A stretch of 43,193 nucleotides of DNA from Deltaproteobacteria bacterium (GCA_019307065.1 JAFDKH010000088.1:1-43193); one strand, 5' to 3'. Positions 8,271-16,861 are shown, counted from the stretch's first letter. Numbers and translations: made by a program. The notes: generated from the sequence alone by a model not told the origin.

Positions 8271-9467
8271 ATGTCTGATGACAACCAGAAAAACAACGAC
8301 GAGGACAAGCGGGTCCATAAACGAGTCGATTTCTTCACCAAGGTCAAGGTAGTCGTACCCGGTGACGAGACCGGAGTTGATGTTTTCGCCGGCAACGTAT
8401 CCAAAGGCGGAATGTTTCTGCGTAGCAATCGTCCTTTGGAAAACGGCAAGAAAGTCTCATTGGAATTTGAAGTTGAAGATGACCATGTCACAATCGAAGA
8501 GAGTGAAGTTGTCTGGACCAAACCCTTCGAACCTATCAGCGTCGATGGCGATCCGGCCGGAATGGGTGTCGAGTTCAAGTCGATGTCGAATGAAGCCCGT
8601 GAACGAATCGAATCCTTCATCGACGACAGCCTGGTCGACCCTGAAAAACCGACGCCCCCGGCAGAACCCCAAAAACAGGCACCCCCGACAGAACCCCAAA
8701 AACAGACTCCCCAGACAGGTGCCCAATCAAACAAGATGAAGATCAATTTAGGCAGTCCCGAAAGGGATCCGACCCAGACACCCGCAGCGAAAGGCGGAGA
8801 AGAAATGGCCAAGCTGTCTGTACCGCCACCACCCAAAAAACGCGCCCTGTTGTTCGGCGGCTTTGTCTTGCTCGTGGCGGTAGTCGTTTTCGTTGTCTTG
8901 CTGATAATCAAGCCGATTGATGGCACCGGCGGTAAAAAAGCTGACCAACCCACAAAGCCCAAGCCACCCAAGGAAACCGGCCTGACTAGTCCCGACACAA
9001 GCAAGAAGCCAGAGGCCAAACCCGAAGCCAAACCCGAAGCCAAGCCCGAAGCCAAGCCCGAGGCCAAGCCCGAGGCCAAGCCCGAGGCCAAGCCCGAGGC
9101 CAAGCCCGAAGCCAAGCCCGAAGCCAAGCCGGATATTGCCGGCGATTCTGTTGCAAAGATCGAGGTTGGCCTGCCGGTGTTTACTCATTCCGATGACGGG
9201 TGGAAGATGGTGTTACAAGCCACGGCATCTACCAAGATCAAGAGTTTCACTCTGAAAGATCCTCCCCGACTGGCAATCGACTTTCGGGGCACCTCTTTTA
9301 CTGGAAAACATCGCCTGCTTGATTCGCCGACTCCCTTCATCACCAAAATCAGGATCGGAGTGCAGGAAGAATTCACGCGATTCGTGCTCGACTTCAGCGG
9401 GGCGAAAATCCCCAAATATAAAATCATCAAGGGTAAAAATTCAGTAACAATTACTTTTACCAATTAG
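8271..9467 (+). CDS. PilZ - transmembrane - PEAK repeat - AMIN domain fusion protein
   Basis: A 398-residue protein in four parts. Residues about 14-115 are a PilZ domain with both c-di-GMP-binding signatures intact: RVHKR (Arg14, Arg18) and NVSKGG (Asn42, Ser44, Gly47). A Pro/Gln-rich cytoplasmic linker follows. Residues about 195-217 form one transmembrane helix. Then come ten exact PEAK tetrapeptides. Residues about 300-397 match the AMIN fold (PPRLAIDFRG, TRFVLDFSG, SVTITF), a domain known from PilQ secretins and AmiC amidases, where it binds peptidoglycan. Topology is inferred: PilZ inside, AMIN in the periplasm, so c-di-GMP could be relayed to cell wall or pilus machinery. Its end faces the VKOR-DsbA gene. 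Confidence 0.85.
   Translation: MSDDNQKNNDEDKRVHKRVDFFTKVKVVVPGDETGVDVFAGNVSKGGMFLRSNRPLENGKKVSLEFEVEDDHVTIEESEVVWTKPFEPISVDGDPAGMGVEFKSMSNEARERIESFIDDSLVDPEKPTPPAEPQKQAPPTEPQKQTPQTGAQSNKMKINLGSPERDPTQTPAAKGGEEMAKLSVPPPPKKRALLFGGFVLLVAVVVFVVLLIIKPIDGTGGKKADQPTKPKPPKETGLTSPDTSKKPEAKPEAKPEAKPEAKPEAKPEAKPEAKPEAKPEAKPEAKPDIAGDSVAKIEVGLPVFTHSDDGWKMVLQATASTKIKSFTLKDPPRLAIDFRGTSFTGKHRLLDSPTPFITKIRIGVQEEFTRFVLDFSGAKIPKYKIIKGKNSVTITFTN
9009..9128 (+). repeat. Tandem 12-base repeat encoding (PEAK)10
   Basis: Ten in-frame copies of a 12-base unit coding Pro-Glu-Ala-Lys. The copies differ only at third positions (GAA/GAG, AAA/AAG), apart from the first CCA. Charged Pro/Lys-rich repeats of this kind act as stiff periplasm-spanning spacers (as in TonB). 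Copy number is likely to vary between strains. Confidence 0.95.
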
Positions 9468-9470
9468 TCT

Positions 9471-9483
9471 GCCCGGCGCGGGC
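9471..9483. repeat. Short inverted repeat between convergent genes
   Basis: Arms GCCCG and CGGGC with a 3-base loop, in the 35-base gap between the PilZ-AMIN stop and the VKOR-DsbA stop. No T-run follows on either strand, so a classical intrinsic terminator is not shown. Confidence 0.35.
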
Positions 9484-9502
9484 GATAGGCCCCAGTATTC
9501 TA

Positions 9503-10912
9503 TTATTCCGATGGTTGCGACTGCTTTTTCAGGCGCAGTCGATCGACTAGTTGAACCCAAAACTGACGTTTTTTGGCCCCCACAACAACCTGGCCGCCAA
9601 CCGTGAACGTTGGTGTACCGAATCGCTTGCCCATTTCACGACACTCCATGGCCACTATGCGACATTCTTCGAGATCGCCCTGCAACTTCTGCTCGGTTTC
9701 TGCAGCTGCCATACAGGTTCTGAACAGGCGGGCATTCATTCCGATCGACTCGGCTAGCATGACAAGTCCATTGGCGTCCAGGCCGCCACGCCGGCTGAAT
9801 AACAAGTCGTTCATCTGCCAAAAATAATTCTGGCGGTCAGCGCAAATGGCCGCCCGGGCGCAATCACAGGCATGTCGATGAAAGGGTTTTCTCAATGTCT
9901 TGTTGCAAGTATGGTCGAGCGGTACGTGTACATGCACCAGTCTTAGCCAGTCTTTTTTTTCTCTGACGATCTGCCTGACAACGCCGTGAGCCCGGTTACA
10001 AAAAGGACACTCGTAATCGCTATACTCGACAATCACCAATTCGGGGTTCTCGGCCCCAATCCAGTTGTGTCCCTCGGGTGTGTGCCCCGAGGAGATATTT
10101 TTCAGTCCGCCAGCGATGACGTTATTGCTCTTGGGGTATAGATGCGGGGTAACCACCAGTACAGCCGCAACTAAAGCCGCGGCTAGTGCAGCCAGACCGA
10201 CACCTAGATACAGTGGTTTGATAAGATGAAGCAGATCTTGCTTGAGTCGTCCGAAAATCTCACGCTCACCTTGCAGCTTGCCCTTAAAGATCAGGGCTAG
10301 CACAGCCAAAAGAACCAAGCCGGCAAGTACAAGAAACAAAACCGATTGGGTCGCGTAAGTCGAGAATAAACCGGTGAAAATACCAGCGCCCGTAAGCATT
10401 CCAATCAGCAAAAGGTTTATAGCACTCAGACCATTGAGGCCGGCCTTGCGCTGGCCCAAAACTGACAGCACTCCTGTCAATAAATTCACTGAATAAAGGG
10501 AAATGCACATGATACAAAAAGCCTGAATAATTAATTTACTCAACAAGAACAGAAAAACCGTCGCAGCCAGGGCACCGACATTCAGGGCCCCGACAAGCCC
10601 CCAGGGAAATGGCGAGCGTTTTGCGAAGAACCCCCACAACCCAAGGGTAATCAGCAGAACATAATAGAATATTCCCCAGGTCGAAATCGGAACGCCGAAA
10701 AGATCGGAGTACTTGCTGATTGATACCGTGTCGCAATTGACTTCTTCGCTGATCGCGCAGAAACTGACGTGCCCGGGCAGATTGTGAACTTGCCAGTGAA
10801 GAATACTCAGGTAGACTGACGATCCCAGACCCAATAGAGAAACCACAACAACGGCCAGTAAAAAGCCTCGTCCTGAAGTTGCAGATCTGGTTTCGACTAT
10901 GGGGTCTGTCAC
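9503..10912 (-). CDS. Vitamin K epoxide reductase / DsbA-like thioredoxin fusion
   Basis: A 469-residue membrane disulfide-forming enzyme. Residues about 15-155 are a VKOR domain of membrane helices with loop cysteines Cys52 and Cys60 and the active CxxC, FCIMC (Cys133, Cys136), beside the quinone site. More membrane segments follow to about residue 255. Residues about 275-460 are a DsbA/thioredoxin domain with CPFC (302-305) and the cis-proline motif GTPTF. VKOR reoxidises the thioredoxin partner with quinone, so the fusion is a self-contained oxidative folding system for periplasmic proteins; this matches the many Cys-rich exported proteins nearby. Start is GTG, with AGGAG six bases upstream. 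Naturally fused VKOR-thioredoxin proteins are known in several bacteria. Confidence 0.92.
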   Translation of the reverse strand: MTDPIVETRSATSGRGFLLAVVVVSLLGLGSSVYLSILHWQVHNLPGHVSFCAISEEVNCDTVSISKYSDLFGVPISTWGIFYYVLLITLGLWGFFAKRSPFPWGLVGALNVGALAATVFLFLLSKLIIQAFCIMCISLYSVNLLTGVLSVLGQRKAGLNGLSAINLLLIGMLTGAGIFTGLFSTYATQSVLFLVLAGLVLLAVLALIFKGKLQGEREIFGRLKQDLLHLIKPLYLGVGLAALAAALVAAVLVVTPHLYPKSNNVIAGGLKNISSGHTPEGHNWIGAENPELVIVEYSDYECPFCNRAHGVVRQIVREKKDWLRLVHVHVPLDHTCNKTLRKPFHRHACDCARAAICADRQNYFWQMNDLLFSRRGGLDANGLVMLAESIGMNARLFRTCMAAAETEQKLQGDLEECRIVAMECREMGKRFGTPTFTVGGQVVVGAKKRQFWVQLVDRLRLKKQSQPSE

Positions 10913-10977
10913 ACAAGACTCCTCAACGACCGCAAATGATACACAGCCAGGCGTAATCCTGCAAGTCTGCGAACCTT

Positions 10978-11553
10978 TTAGCGTGACAGGTAGGCACTCG
11001 TCGGATCAAAAAAGCGTAAAAAAGCAGTAACATTTTTAGAAATACCGATCCGCCCGGATGTCTCAATTTCGCCCGGAGCAGAACCCGTCAAGACCGTTAA
11101 TACAGGACCGGACAATGGCAGGCCGTCATGAGAAAGATTCAAACCCAGCGCCTGGCAGACCCGCCCGGGACCCCCAGTCAGCAAACGACCCTTGGCTCCC
11201 TTGCGTCTGCGTTGCATAATCCGTACGCCTTTTAGCGGCTCGATCGCACGGATCAGGACGGCCTCGCCGATTCCCTTTTTACCTGTGACCAGATTCAAAC
11301 AGAAACTCTGGTGAATACGGTAGACATAGGCATGCCCGGGAGGTCCAAACATCGAGGCGTTACGCCTGGTCTTGCCACGGTTGGCATGACAGGCTTCGTC
11401 TCCCTGAATGTAGGCTTCGACTTCCACGATCCTGCCTGTGGTAGTCAGGCCCCTGATTCTGGTCTTCACAATGGCCCCCAACAGCTCAGGCGCAATTTCG
11501 GCAGCTGTTGGGAGATAGAAATTTTTCGGAAGGGGCCTGACCCTCATGGACAT
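10978..11553 (-). CDS. 3-methyladenine DNA glycosylase (AAG/MPG family)
   Basis: A 191-residue member of the alkyladenine glycosylase family. Seen motifs: EVEAYIQGDEACHA (containing the catalytic Glu of the family and the conserved H-A), RNASMFGPPGHAYVYRI, FCLNLVTG, GPGRVCQALGL and RIGISK. It excises alkylated purines in base excision repair; cytoplasmic. The length is usual for the family. The start ATG lies inside the end of the coiled-coil gene (10-base overlap); a second ATG at 11547 would give the classic 4-base ATGA overlap. Neither has a ribosome site, so translation is probably coupled to the upstream gene. Confidence 0.92.
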   Translation of the reverse strand: MSMRVRPLPKNFYLPTAAEIAPELLGAIVKTRIRGLTTTGRIVEVEAYIQGDEACHANRGKTRRNASMFGPPGHAYVYRIHQSFCLNLVTGKKGIGEAVLIRAIEPLKGVRIMQRRRKGAKGRLLTGGPGRVCQALGLNLSHDGLPLSGPVLTVLTGSAPGEIETSGRIGISKNVTAFLRFFDPTSAYLSR

Positions 11554-14066
11554 TTGAGTTTTTTCAGGTGCTTGCGAACTCCGGCTACCCGCCTGTCACT
11601 AGACTTGGCCATGTTGGTAAAAGCTCTCAAAGCCTCGCAGGCCTGCCCCTTGTTGCGCATGATTAGATAGATGCCGCCGAGTTCATAGTAGGCATCTGCC
11701 AATTTAGGATCTAGCTCGATGGCTTTTTCCAGTTCAGCCGCTGCATCTCTTCTCTTCTTATTGTAGAACAAGGCCCGTCCGTACAAATAATGACTGGTTG
11801 GATCTTCGGGATGATCTCTGACGAGTTTCTTGGTGAGTTTCAAAACTTTCCTGTATTTCTTACGCCTGAGTAACTTGAAGGCCTGTTTCTGCGCCTTTTG
11901 CAGTTCGGGATCCGGACCAGGATCAGGGCTGTCCTCATGCGCACCTTCGCCTGCATCAACTGTTTCATCTTGATCGGCAGTCTCCTCTTCGGCCGCGGCG
12001 TCACCACCTGCACTAGCATCGCCAAGTGCAACAGCCAAACCCCCGTCAACATCGCTTTCGGGCGGAGATGTCCCACCATCTACTAACACCGGGTCTGTGC
12101 CTGTATCAGCACTGTCGCCCACCCCAAACCAGATCGGAAAGAAGTGCAGGGCCCCAACTACCAGACCTCCGGCCAGTAGGCCGAAAAGACCCAGCTTCAA
12201 GACCAACCCACTCCCTCCCTTTGATTCTCTCAGTTTGGCGGCGGGCTCCATCGGCAAATCTTCTCCGGGCTTGCCGGGTTTTTCAGGCCGCTTGACTACT
12301 TCGGTCGACTCTCGTTCCGGGGTTGACAAGTCGGGTACGGCTTGCTCTTGATCTGTCTGCTGAAACTCAGGGCTCTCGGGCTCATCCAGATCAGGAACTT
12401 GATCAGATTCGTCAAGATCAGGGACTTCGGCCGTGGAAACATCCAGATCCGGAAGATTGTTCAAGTCAGCCTGCCCGCCAATTCCGGCTGGACCATCCGC
12501 AGTAGCCGGCACGGAAACATCCGCCGCCGGCTGGGTAGCTTCATCAATATCGCCGGAATCAAAATCATCAAGCGAGTCCGATCCGGGCCCTTGTGCTTCA
12601 GCAGGCTTCGGTTCTTCCAATGCTGCCTCAACCGGCGGCTCTGGAAGAGGTTGGTCTTGTGGCATACCATCCAGTTGTGGAGGTTCAATCGCCTTGTCCG
12701 TTCGGACATCTTCCGTGTTGACATCTTCGGCAAAAATATCCTCGGCGTCGGAAACTGCCGAAGATTCGATTTCGCCAGTAATCACCGGCATAGCACTCTC
12801 ATCCACGTCAGCTACGGTCTCAGGCATGCTGGCCGCCGGGTGACTACTTGCTTGGTCGCCAGAATCAGGGGCTGCTTGTTGCCCCACATCAAAAAGGTCC
12901 GAACCCGCCTCTGCAGCGGCTGCTGTTTCCTGCTGCGACGGTTGTTTTGTAACTTGGGTTTGTTCTCTTTCGCGAAAAACACGCAGCTGTTCGACCAGCT
13001 CGTCACGCTCACGATTTACTATTGCAAGTTCGCTTTTAAAATTGGAAATCTCTTGTTTGGATTTTTGCAGTTGTCCTTCAGTTTGTGAATCACGATCTTG
13101 GGCCTCTTCCAGGTCGGTTTTGAGCCGCTCGGATTCCCTCTCGCGCTGTTCGACCATCTGACCCGATGCCATTTTGAGCTTGGCCAGGTCCTGATTGAGT
13201 TGACTGACTTCCCCTTCGAGCTCATCAATTCGCTTTAGATTGATTTTATCTTTCTCTTCACCACTTTTGGCATGGTCGACTTTATCTTTTTCCTGAGATT
13301 CTTGAACCTTTTGTATTTCTTGTCTTGCCTCCGACAACTCCTCTGCTAAACCGTCTCTTTCGGCCTCGATTGCCGCAAGGCTGTTTAGCTCCTGGGCCAA
13401 TTCACTGATCTTCTGTTCTTTCTCTTTCAAATCAGCAGACAGCTTCTCGGATTCATCTTTTTCCGAATCAAGCTGCTGCTTGAAGTCGGTGACTTCTGCC
13501 TGCAACCCAGAAGTTCCCTCCGCGGATTGTCTGGCCTGCTTGAGCTCCTTTTCCTTATCGGCTAGTTCCTGTTTGGCGTTTTCCAGCTGCCGTTTGAATC
13601 CTTTGGTTTCATCGAGTTCTTTTAGCACCCGTGAGTGAACCGTTTCTTTTTCATTCAACGACCGTTCGAGGGCCCTCTTTTCACGTCGCAAGTCGTCGCG
13701 TTCTTTCTCAGCGGATTCGGCTCGCAGCCTCTGGACTGAATCTTCTTTGGGAATTGGAGGAGGAGCCATGGAGCTGGAGCGCTTCAGTTCTTGTTGCAAT
13801 TCGGCCACCCGACGCTCGGCCATCAAGGCCCGCTTTGTCAGCAAGTCAACATCGGAACTCGAGCCAGTACCCTTAGCCGACAAGCCAGCGCCTGAAGCAC
13901 CCTTTTTCAACTGGGCGTTCTCATCTTCCAGTCTGCGAATTGTTCCGGCACTGGACTCTCTGGCTGCCTTCAGATCCCATTCGAACTCTTCGCGCTCTTC
14001 GGCAATCTGCTGCTCTAGTTCCTTGATCTGTTCTTTTAGTGTGTCCACATCGGAAGAACCTGTCAT
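11544..14066 (-). CDS. Large coiled-coil / transmembrane / TPR protein
   Basis: An 840-residue protein of unknown function. Residues about 8-370 are a long charged coiled coil (heptads such as LKEQIKELEQQIAEEREE). Residues about 380-600 are acidic and Pro-rich, with short repeats like LPDLDVS, VPDLDES, VPDLDEP, VPDLST. One transmembrane helix lies near 622-645. A short acidic Ala-rich linker follows, and residues about 722-835 are TPRs (SHYLYGRALFYNKKRRDAA, DAYYELGGIY). The likely topology is coiled coil inside, TPR in the periplasm. The ATG at 14066 has GAGAG six bases upstream; a TTG two codons earlier is less likely. It precedes and overlaps the DNA glycosylase gene and follows the acyl-CoA dehydrogenase by 45 bases. 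Confidence 0.8.
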   Translation of the reverse strand: MTGSSDVDTLKEQIKELEQQIAEEREEFEWDLKAARESSAGTIRRLEDENAQLKKGASGAGLSAKGTGSSSDVDLLTKRALMAERRVAELQQELKRSSSMAPPPIPKEDSVQRLRAESAEKERDDLRREKRALERSLNEKETVHSRVLKELDETKGFKRQLENAKQELADKEKELKQARQSAEGTSGLQAEVTDFKQQLDSEKDESEKLSADLKEKEQKISELAQELNSLAAIEAERDGLAEELSEARQEIQKVQESQEKDKVDHAKSGEEKDKINLKRIDELEGEVSQLNQDLAKLKMASGQMVEQRERESERLKTDLEEAQDRDSQTEGQLQKSKQEISNFKSELAIVNRERDELVEQLRVFREREQTQVTKQPSQQETAAAAEAGSDLFDVGQQAAPDSGDQASSHPAASMPETVADVDESAMPVITGEIESSAVSDAEDIFAEDVNTEDVRTDKAIEPPQLDGMPQDQPLPEPPVEAALEEPKPAEAQGPGSDSLDDFDSGDIDEATQPAADVSVPATADGPAGIGGQADLNNLPDLDVSTAEVPDLDESDQVPDLDEPESPEFQQTDQEQAVPDLSTPERESTEVVKRPEKPGKPGEDLPMEPAAKLRESKGGSGLVLKLGLFGLLAGGLVVGALHFFPIWFGVGDSADTGTDPVLVDGGTSPPESDVDGGLAVALGDASAGGDAAAEEETADQDETVDAGEGAHEDSPDPGPDPELQKAQKQAFKLLRRKKYRKVLKLTKKLVRDHPEDPTSHYLYGRALFYNKKRRDAAAELEKAIELDPKLADAYYELGGIYLIMRNKGQACEALRAFTNMAKSSDRRVAGVRKHLKKLKCP

Positions 14067-14111
14067 ATGCAACTCTCGCTAGTATCGGCCACGCGGGACC
14101 ATCTGAATCTC

Positions 14112-15338
14112 CTACTCAAAAACCTTCTCGGCCTCAGAATCTGTCGAGATGGCATCGCCCTCAATGTCTCTGCCTGCTGGACCGTGTTTCTCCAATTCTT
14201 TATAGTACTCGTGCTGAATCAATAGATTCATGATCTCATTAGTACCTGTCCAGATCAACGACAGGCGTCCATCGCGTAAAAGGCGCTCGATTGGATAGAC
14301 ATCGGTATAGCCAATGCCTCCCATTATTTGCATGGCAGCGTTGACGGTATCCCAAGAAGCCTGGGTAGCCATTTTCTTTGCCTCGGAAACCAGCCGGCGG
14401 GGATCTTCGCCCGAATCTGCCTTCTTGGCAGCTACCCAGGTAAGCGCCCGGGCGGCATCCATGCGGGTTACGGATTCGGCCACCTGGAAGTTGACTCCCT
14501 GGAACTCCCGTATTTTCTGCCCAAAAGCCTTGCGGGTGTTGGTGTAACGGGCGGCGACTTCCAGCGCAGCCCGGCCGGCCCCGAGTGCCCCGGCAGCCGA
14601 GGTCAAGCGCTCGGGCACCATCATTCGATTGAACACCAGACCGCCGCCGTTCAAAGGCCCGATCAGGTTTTCCTGGGGCACTCGCAGATCATCAAACATA
14701 ATCCGGGCAGTGCCACCGCCGCGGGTCCCCATCAATCCATATAGATATTCTACTTTCAATCTCTCGCTACGCTCGACCATGAATGCCGACAGCGCCTTGT
14801 GACTGGGCGCCTGATCATCCGTGCGGGCATAAACCAGAAAGACATCCGCACCTTCTCCGCCAACTACAAACCGTTTGTAACCCCGCAAAACAAACTCGTT
14901 GCCGTCCTTGACTGCCGTACAGGTGGCCCCGAAGAAATCTGACCCGCCACGTGGTTCGGTCAGCGCTTCGGCCGAAAACAATTCGGCCCGGATAATTGGT
15001 GCAAGATATTTCTTTTTCTGTTCTTCTGTGCCAAAGGTATTCAGCGCCTCTCCAACAATCGAGGGCATCACGAAATTACATCCCAGAGCGGTCCCTAATA
15101 CGCCGACTTCCTCTATTGCTGCAATTTCGCTGGTCCAGGGCAAGCCGCGCCCCCCGTATTGCTTGGGAAACCTGAGCCCGAGCAGGTTACGCCTGGCTGC
15201 GGCCTGAATGAACTCCTTGGCAAAGCGTACTTCCTCTCGATCCATCCGCCTCAGAAGATCAGCCGGCACATCATTTTTAACGAAATCCCGCGTTTCTTCC
15301 ACCAGCGCCCGGGTTGGCTCGTCCCAAAGAATGTTCAT
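14112..15338 (-). CDS. Acyl-CoA dehydrogenase family flavoprotein
   Basis: A 408-residue acyl-CoA dehydrogenase with the full family layout: N-terminal helices, FAD/substrate beta domain ([17 protein letters not shown]), and C-terminal helices with [18 protein letters not shown] and [18 protein letters not shown]. It would oxidise an acyl-CoA to the enoyl-CoA in the cytoplasm. The residue usually acting as catalytic base in the Y-E-G-T motif is Thr here (W-T-G-T), as the base also differs in isovaleryl- and long-chain enzymes; an alternative Glu elsewhere is possible. ATG at 15338 is preferred: GGAG lies six bases upstream. A TTGACA/TATCCT promoter is upstream. Substrate is not deducible. Confidence 0.88.
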   Translation of the reverse strand: MNILWDEPTRALVEETRDFVKNDVPADLLRRMDREEVRFAKEFIQAAARRNLLGLRFPKQYGGRGLPWTSEIAAIEEVGVLGTALGCNFVMPSIVGEALNTFGTEEQKKKYLAPIIRAELFSAEALTEPRGGSDFFGATCTAVKDGNEFVLRGYKRFVVGGEGADVFLVYARTDDQAPSHKALSAFMVERSERLKVEYLYGLMGTRGGGTARIMFDDLRVPQENLIGPLNGGGLVFNRMMVPERLTSAAGALGAGRAALEVAARYTNTRKAFGQKIREFQGVNFQVAESVTRMDAARALTWVAAKKADSGEDPRRLVSEAKKMATQASWDTVNAAMQIMGGIGYTDVYPIERLLRDGRLSLIWTGTNEIMNLLIQHEYYKELEKHGPAGRDIEGDAISTDSEAEKVFE

Positions 15339-15391
15339 AGACAGCTCCATCAAGATTGACTTCGAGTTTTGCAAGTTCCCTTAGAAAAACA

Positions 15392-15420
15392 AGGATATCG
15401 AAGCACCGCCAGACTGTCAA
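15392..15420 (-). promoter_or_regulatory. Candidate sigma-70 promoter for the acyl-CoA dehydrogenase gene
   Basis: On the minus strand: TTGACA (15415-15420), 17-base spacer, TATCCT (15392-15397). Start of transcription near 15385. It may also drive the downstream coiled-coil, glycosylase and VKOR-DsbA genes. Confidence 0.5.
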
Positions 15421-15441
15421 CAAATCACCGCAGATCTAGCT

Positions 15442-15469
15442 TTGCCAACCTCGAGCAATGCTGTAAAAT
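15442..15469 (+). promoter_or_regulatory. Candidate sigma-70 promoter for the nitroreductase gene
   Basis: TTGCCA (15442-15447), 16-base spacer, TAAAAT (15464-15469). Transcription would start near 15476, just upstream of the ribosome site at 15489-15494. Confidence 0.5.
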
Positions 15470-15500
15470 TCCTTCTAACACTTGTCAAGGGAGGCCCTTT

Positions 15501-16070
15501 ATGTTGCCCGATCTAGTTAGAAAATCCCGTTCGGTCAGGAAATTCAACCAGGCAGCGGCTGTCAGTATTGATACCTTGCGCAGCTTGGTCGATCTAGCTC
15601 GCCTATCTCCAAGCTCGGCTAACCGCCAGACTTTAAAATTTTTTCTGAGCGCAGAGCAAAAACGAAATCAGCTAATTTTTTCCCAATTGGCCTGGGCCGG
15701 GTACCTGCCCGACTGGAAAGGACCGCTCGAAGGAGAACGCCCAGCGGCATACATCCTTATGCTCAATGACGAAGAACTGGGCCCGCTCAAGGAAGTCGAC
15801 GCCGGAATTGCCCTGCAAAGCATGTTGCTGGGCGCCAACTACGCAGGCTTGGGAAGCTGTATCCTGGGAAGTATAGACCGGGTCAAGTTACAAACCAGCC
15901 TGGAACTTCCCAAACGTTTTCGTATTCTGTTTGTGTTGGCATTGGGCGAACCAGCCGAGCAGGTGGCTGTCGAACCAATCGGAGACGACGGCAGCATTCG
16001 CTACTGGCGCGACCAGCAGAACCTTTTTCATGTCCCCAAGCGATCACTTGAAGAGATAATAGTAGCCTAG
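15501..16070 (+). CDS. Nitroreductase-family FMN oxidoreductase
   Basis: A 189-residue nitroreductase-fold protein. The N-terminus has the FMN phosphate motif RKSRSVRKF, followed by LARLSPSSANRQTLKF, the usual P-S-x-x-N-x-Q segment. DAGIALQSMLLGANYAGLGSCILGSI is the family's central helix and glycine segment, and the end has LALGEPAE. It probably reduces a small electrophile with NAD(P)H; substrate unknown. The open frame extends upstream to 15369, but GGGAGG at 15489-15494, six bases before the ATG at 15501, fixes the start. Convergent with the nucleoside phosphorylase gene. Confidence 0.88.
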   Translation: MLPDLVRKSRSVRKFNQAAAVSIDTLRSLVDLARLSPSSANRQTLKFFLSAEQKRNQLIFSQLAWAGYLPDWKGPLEGERPAAYILMLNDEELGPLKEVDAGIALQSMLLGANYAGLGSCILGSIDRVKLQTSLELPKRFRILFVLALGEPAEQVAVEPIGDDGSIRYWRDQQNLFHVPKRSLEEIIVA

Positions 16071-16087
16071 ATCTGGGTAGGCCGTAA

Positions 16088-16861
16088 TTAAAGGCGAGTC
16101 GGCAGGCGTCGACAAGCCTCAACCGCTAACCAAAACAACTCTTCACGCGTTTTCTTGAGCTTGCGCCAGTTTCGCGAATCCCATTCGGGTCCGCTGACAT
16201 CGTCTCCGGCATAAAAGATTTGCCCGAGGCGCACTTTTCTAAATCGCGCAACTGCAAAAAAAGCCGCCGCTTCCATGTCAACACACAGGCAGCCCTCAGC
16301 CCTTCTGCGCTTGACTTGTCGAGGCGTCTCCCGGTAGACAGCATCGGTTGTCCAGGTTTTGCCTTCAATAAACTCTATATTATTTTGTGCAAATGTTTTT
16401 CGGATGGCCGTCACGGCTTGCGGATGGGGCCGGCTATAGCGGCCTGCCTGCATATAGTGATAAGAGGTCCCCTCGTCCCGTAACGCCGCAGTCGGCAACA
16501 GCAATCGTCCGGGCTCGATAGACCCGTCTAAGACCCCTGCTCCGCCGCAGGCAATGAAACTGTTGCAACCCAGGGCGATAAGCTGCTCGAGAACGACTGT
16601 CGCATACGGCGCAGTGAGACCCGGGCGACATACGCTCACTGCCCGGCGGCCGGTCCCCAGAACATGAATTTGAATTGGATCTCCCTCGCCATGCAGTTGC
16701 TTGACAAGTTCCAACTCGCCTCGTCGGCTCAACTTCCGGATGACTTCGGTGAAGAAACACAAAACACACCGGCGGGGCAGACGCTTGTCCTTTGCCCTGG
16801 GTGCGAGTGGTTCGAGAACTGCTTTGGCTCGGCCGGGATATTCTAATATAGGCTGTTTCAT
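16088..16861 (-). CDS. Nucleoside phosphorylase (uridine/purine phosphorylase family)
   Basis: A 257-residue member of the PNP/UDP phosphorylase family. Motifs: FIACGGAGVLDGSIEPG (phosphate-binding glycine strand), DEGTSYHY (sugar/base pocket) and VDMEAAAFFAVA, where the Glu of M-E-x-A-A contacts ribose. It would cleave a nucleoside with phosphate in purine or pyrimidine salvage; DEGTSYHY is like uridine phosphorylase-type members, but base specificity cannot be assigned. ATG at 16861 has an AAAGG six bases upstream. Cytoplasmic. Its neighbour, the nitroreductase, converges with a 17-base gap. Confidence 0.85.
   Translation of the reverse strand: MKQPILEYPGRAKAVLEPLAPRAKDKRLPRRCVLCFFTEVIRKLSRRGELELVKQLHGEGDPIQIHVLGTGRRAVSVCRPGLTAPYATVVLEQLIALGCNSFIACGGAGVLDGSIEPGRLLLPTAALRDEGTSYHYMQAGRYSRPHPQAVTAIRKTFAQNNIEFIEGKTWTTDAVYRETPRQVKRRRAEGCLCVDMEAAAFFAVARFRKVRLGQIFYAGDDVSGPEWDSRNWRKLKKTREELFWLAVEACRRLPTRL

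Noticed and set aside
8258..9127. Long minus-strand open frame rich in Ala-Ser-Gly-Leu repeats
   Set aside because: It is the antisense of the PEAK repeat and PilZ-AMIN gene; the repeat keeps other frames open by chance.
9009..9128. Possible CRISPR-like array
   Set aside because: The units are directly adjacent in-frame codons with no spacers; they encode PEAK.
8748..9188. Minus-strand frame rich in Gly-Leu/Phe repeats
   Set aside because: Another antisense shadow of the same 12-base repeat.
9471..9483. Intrinsic terminator
   Set aside because: The stem is only five base pairs and no T-run follows, so it is listed as an inverted repeat only.
12342..13088. A 248-residue plus-strand frame
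   Set aside because: It lies wholly opposite the coiled-coil gene, is Arg/Cys-rich without domain signs, and has no ribosome site.
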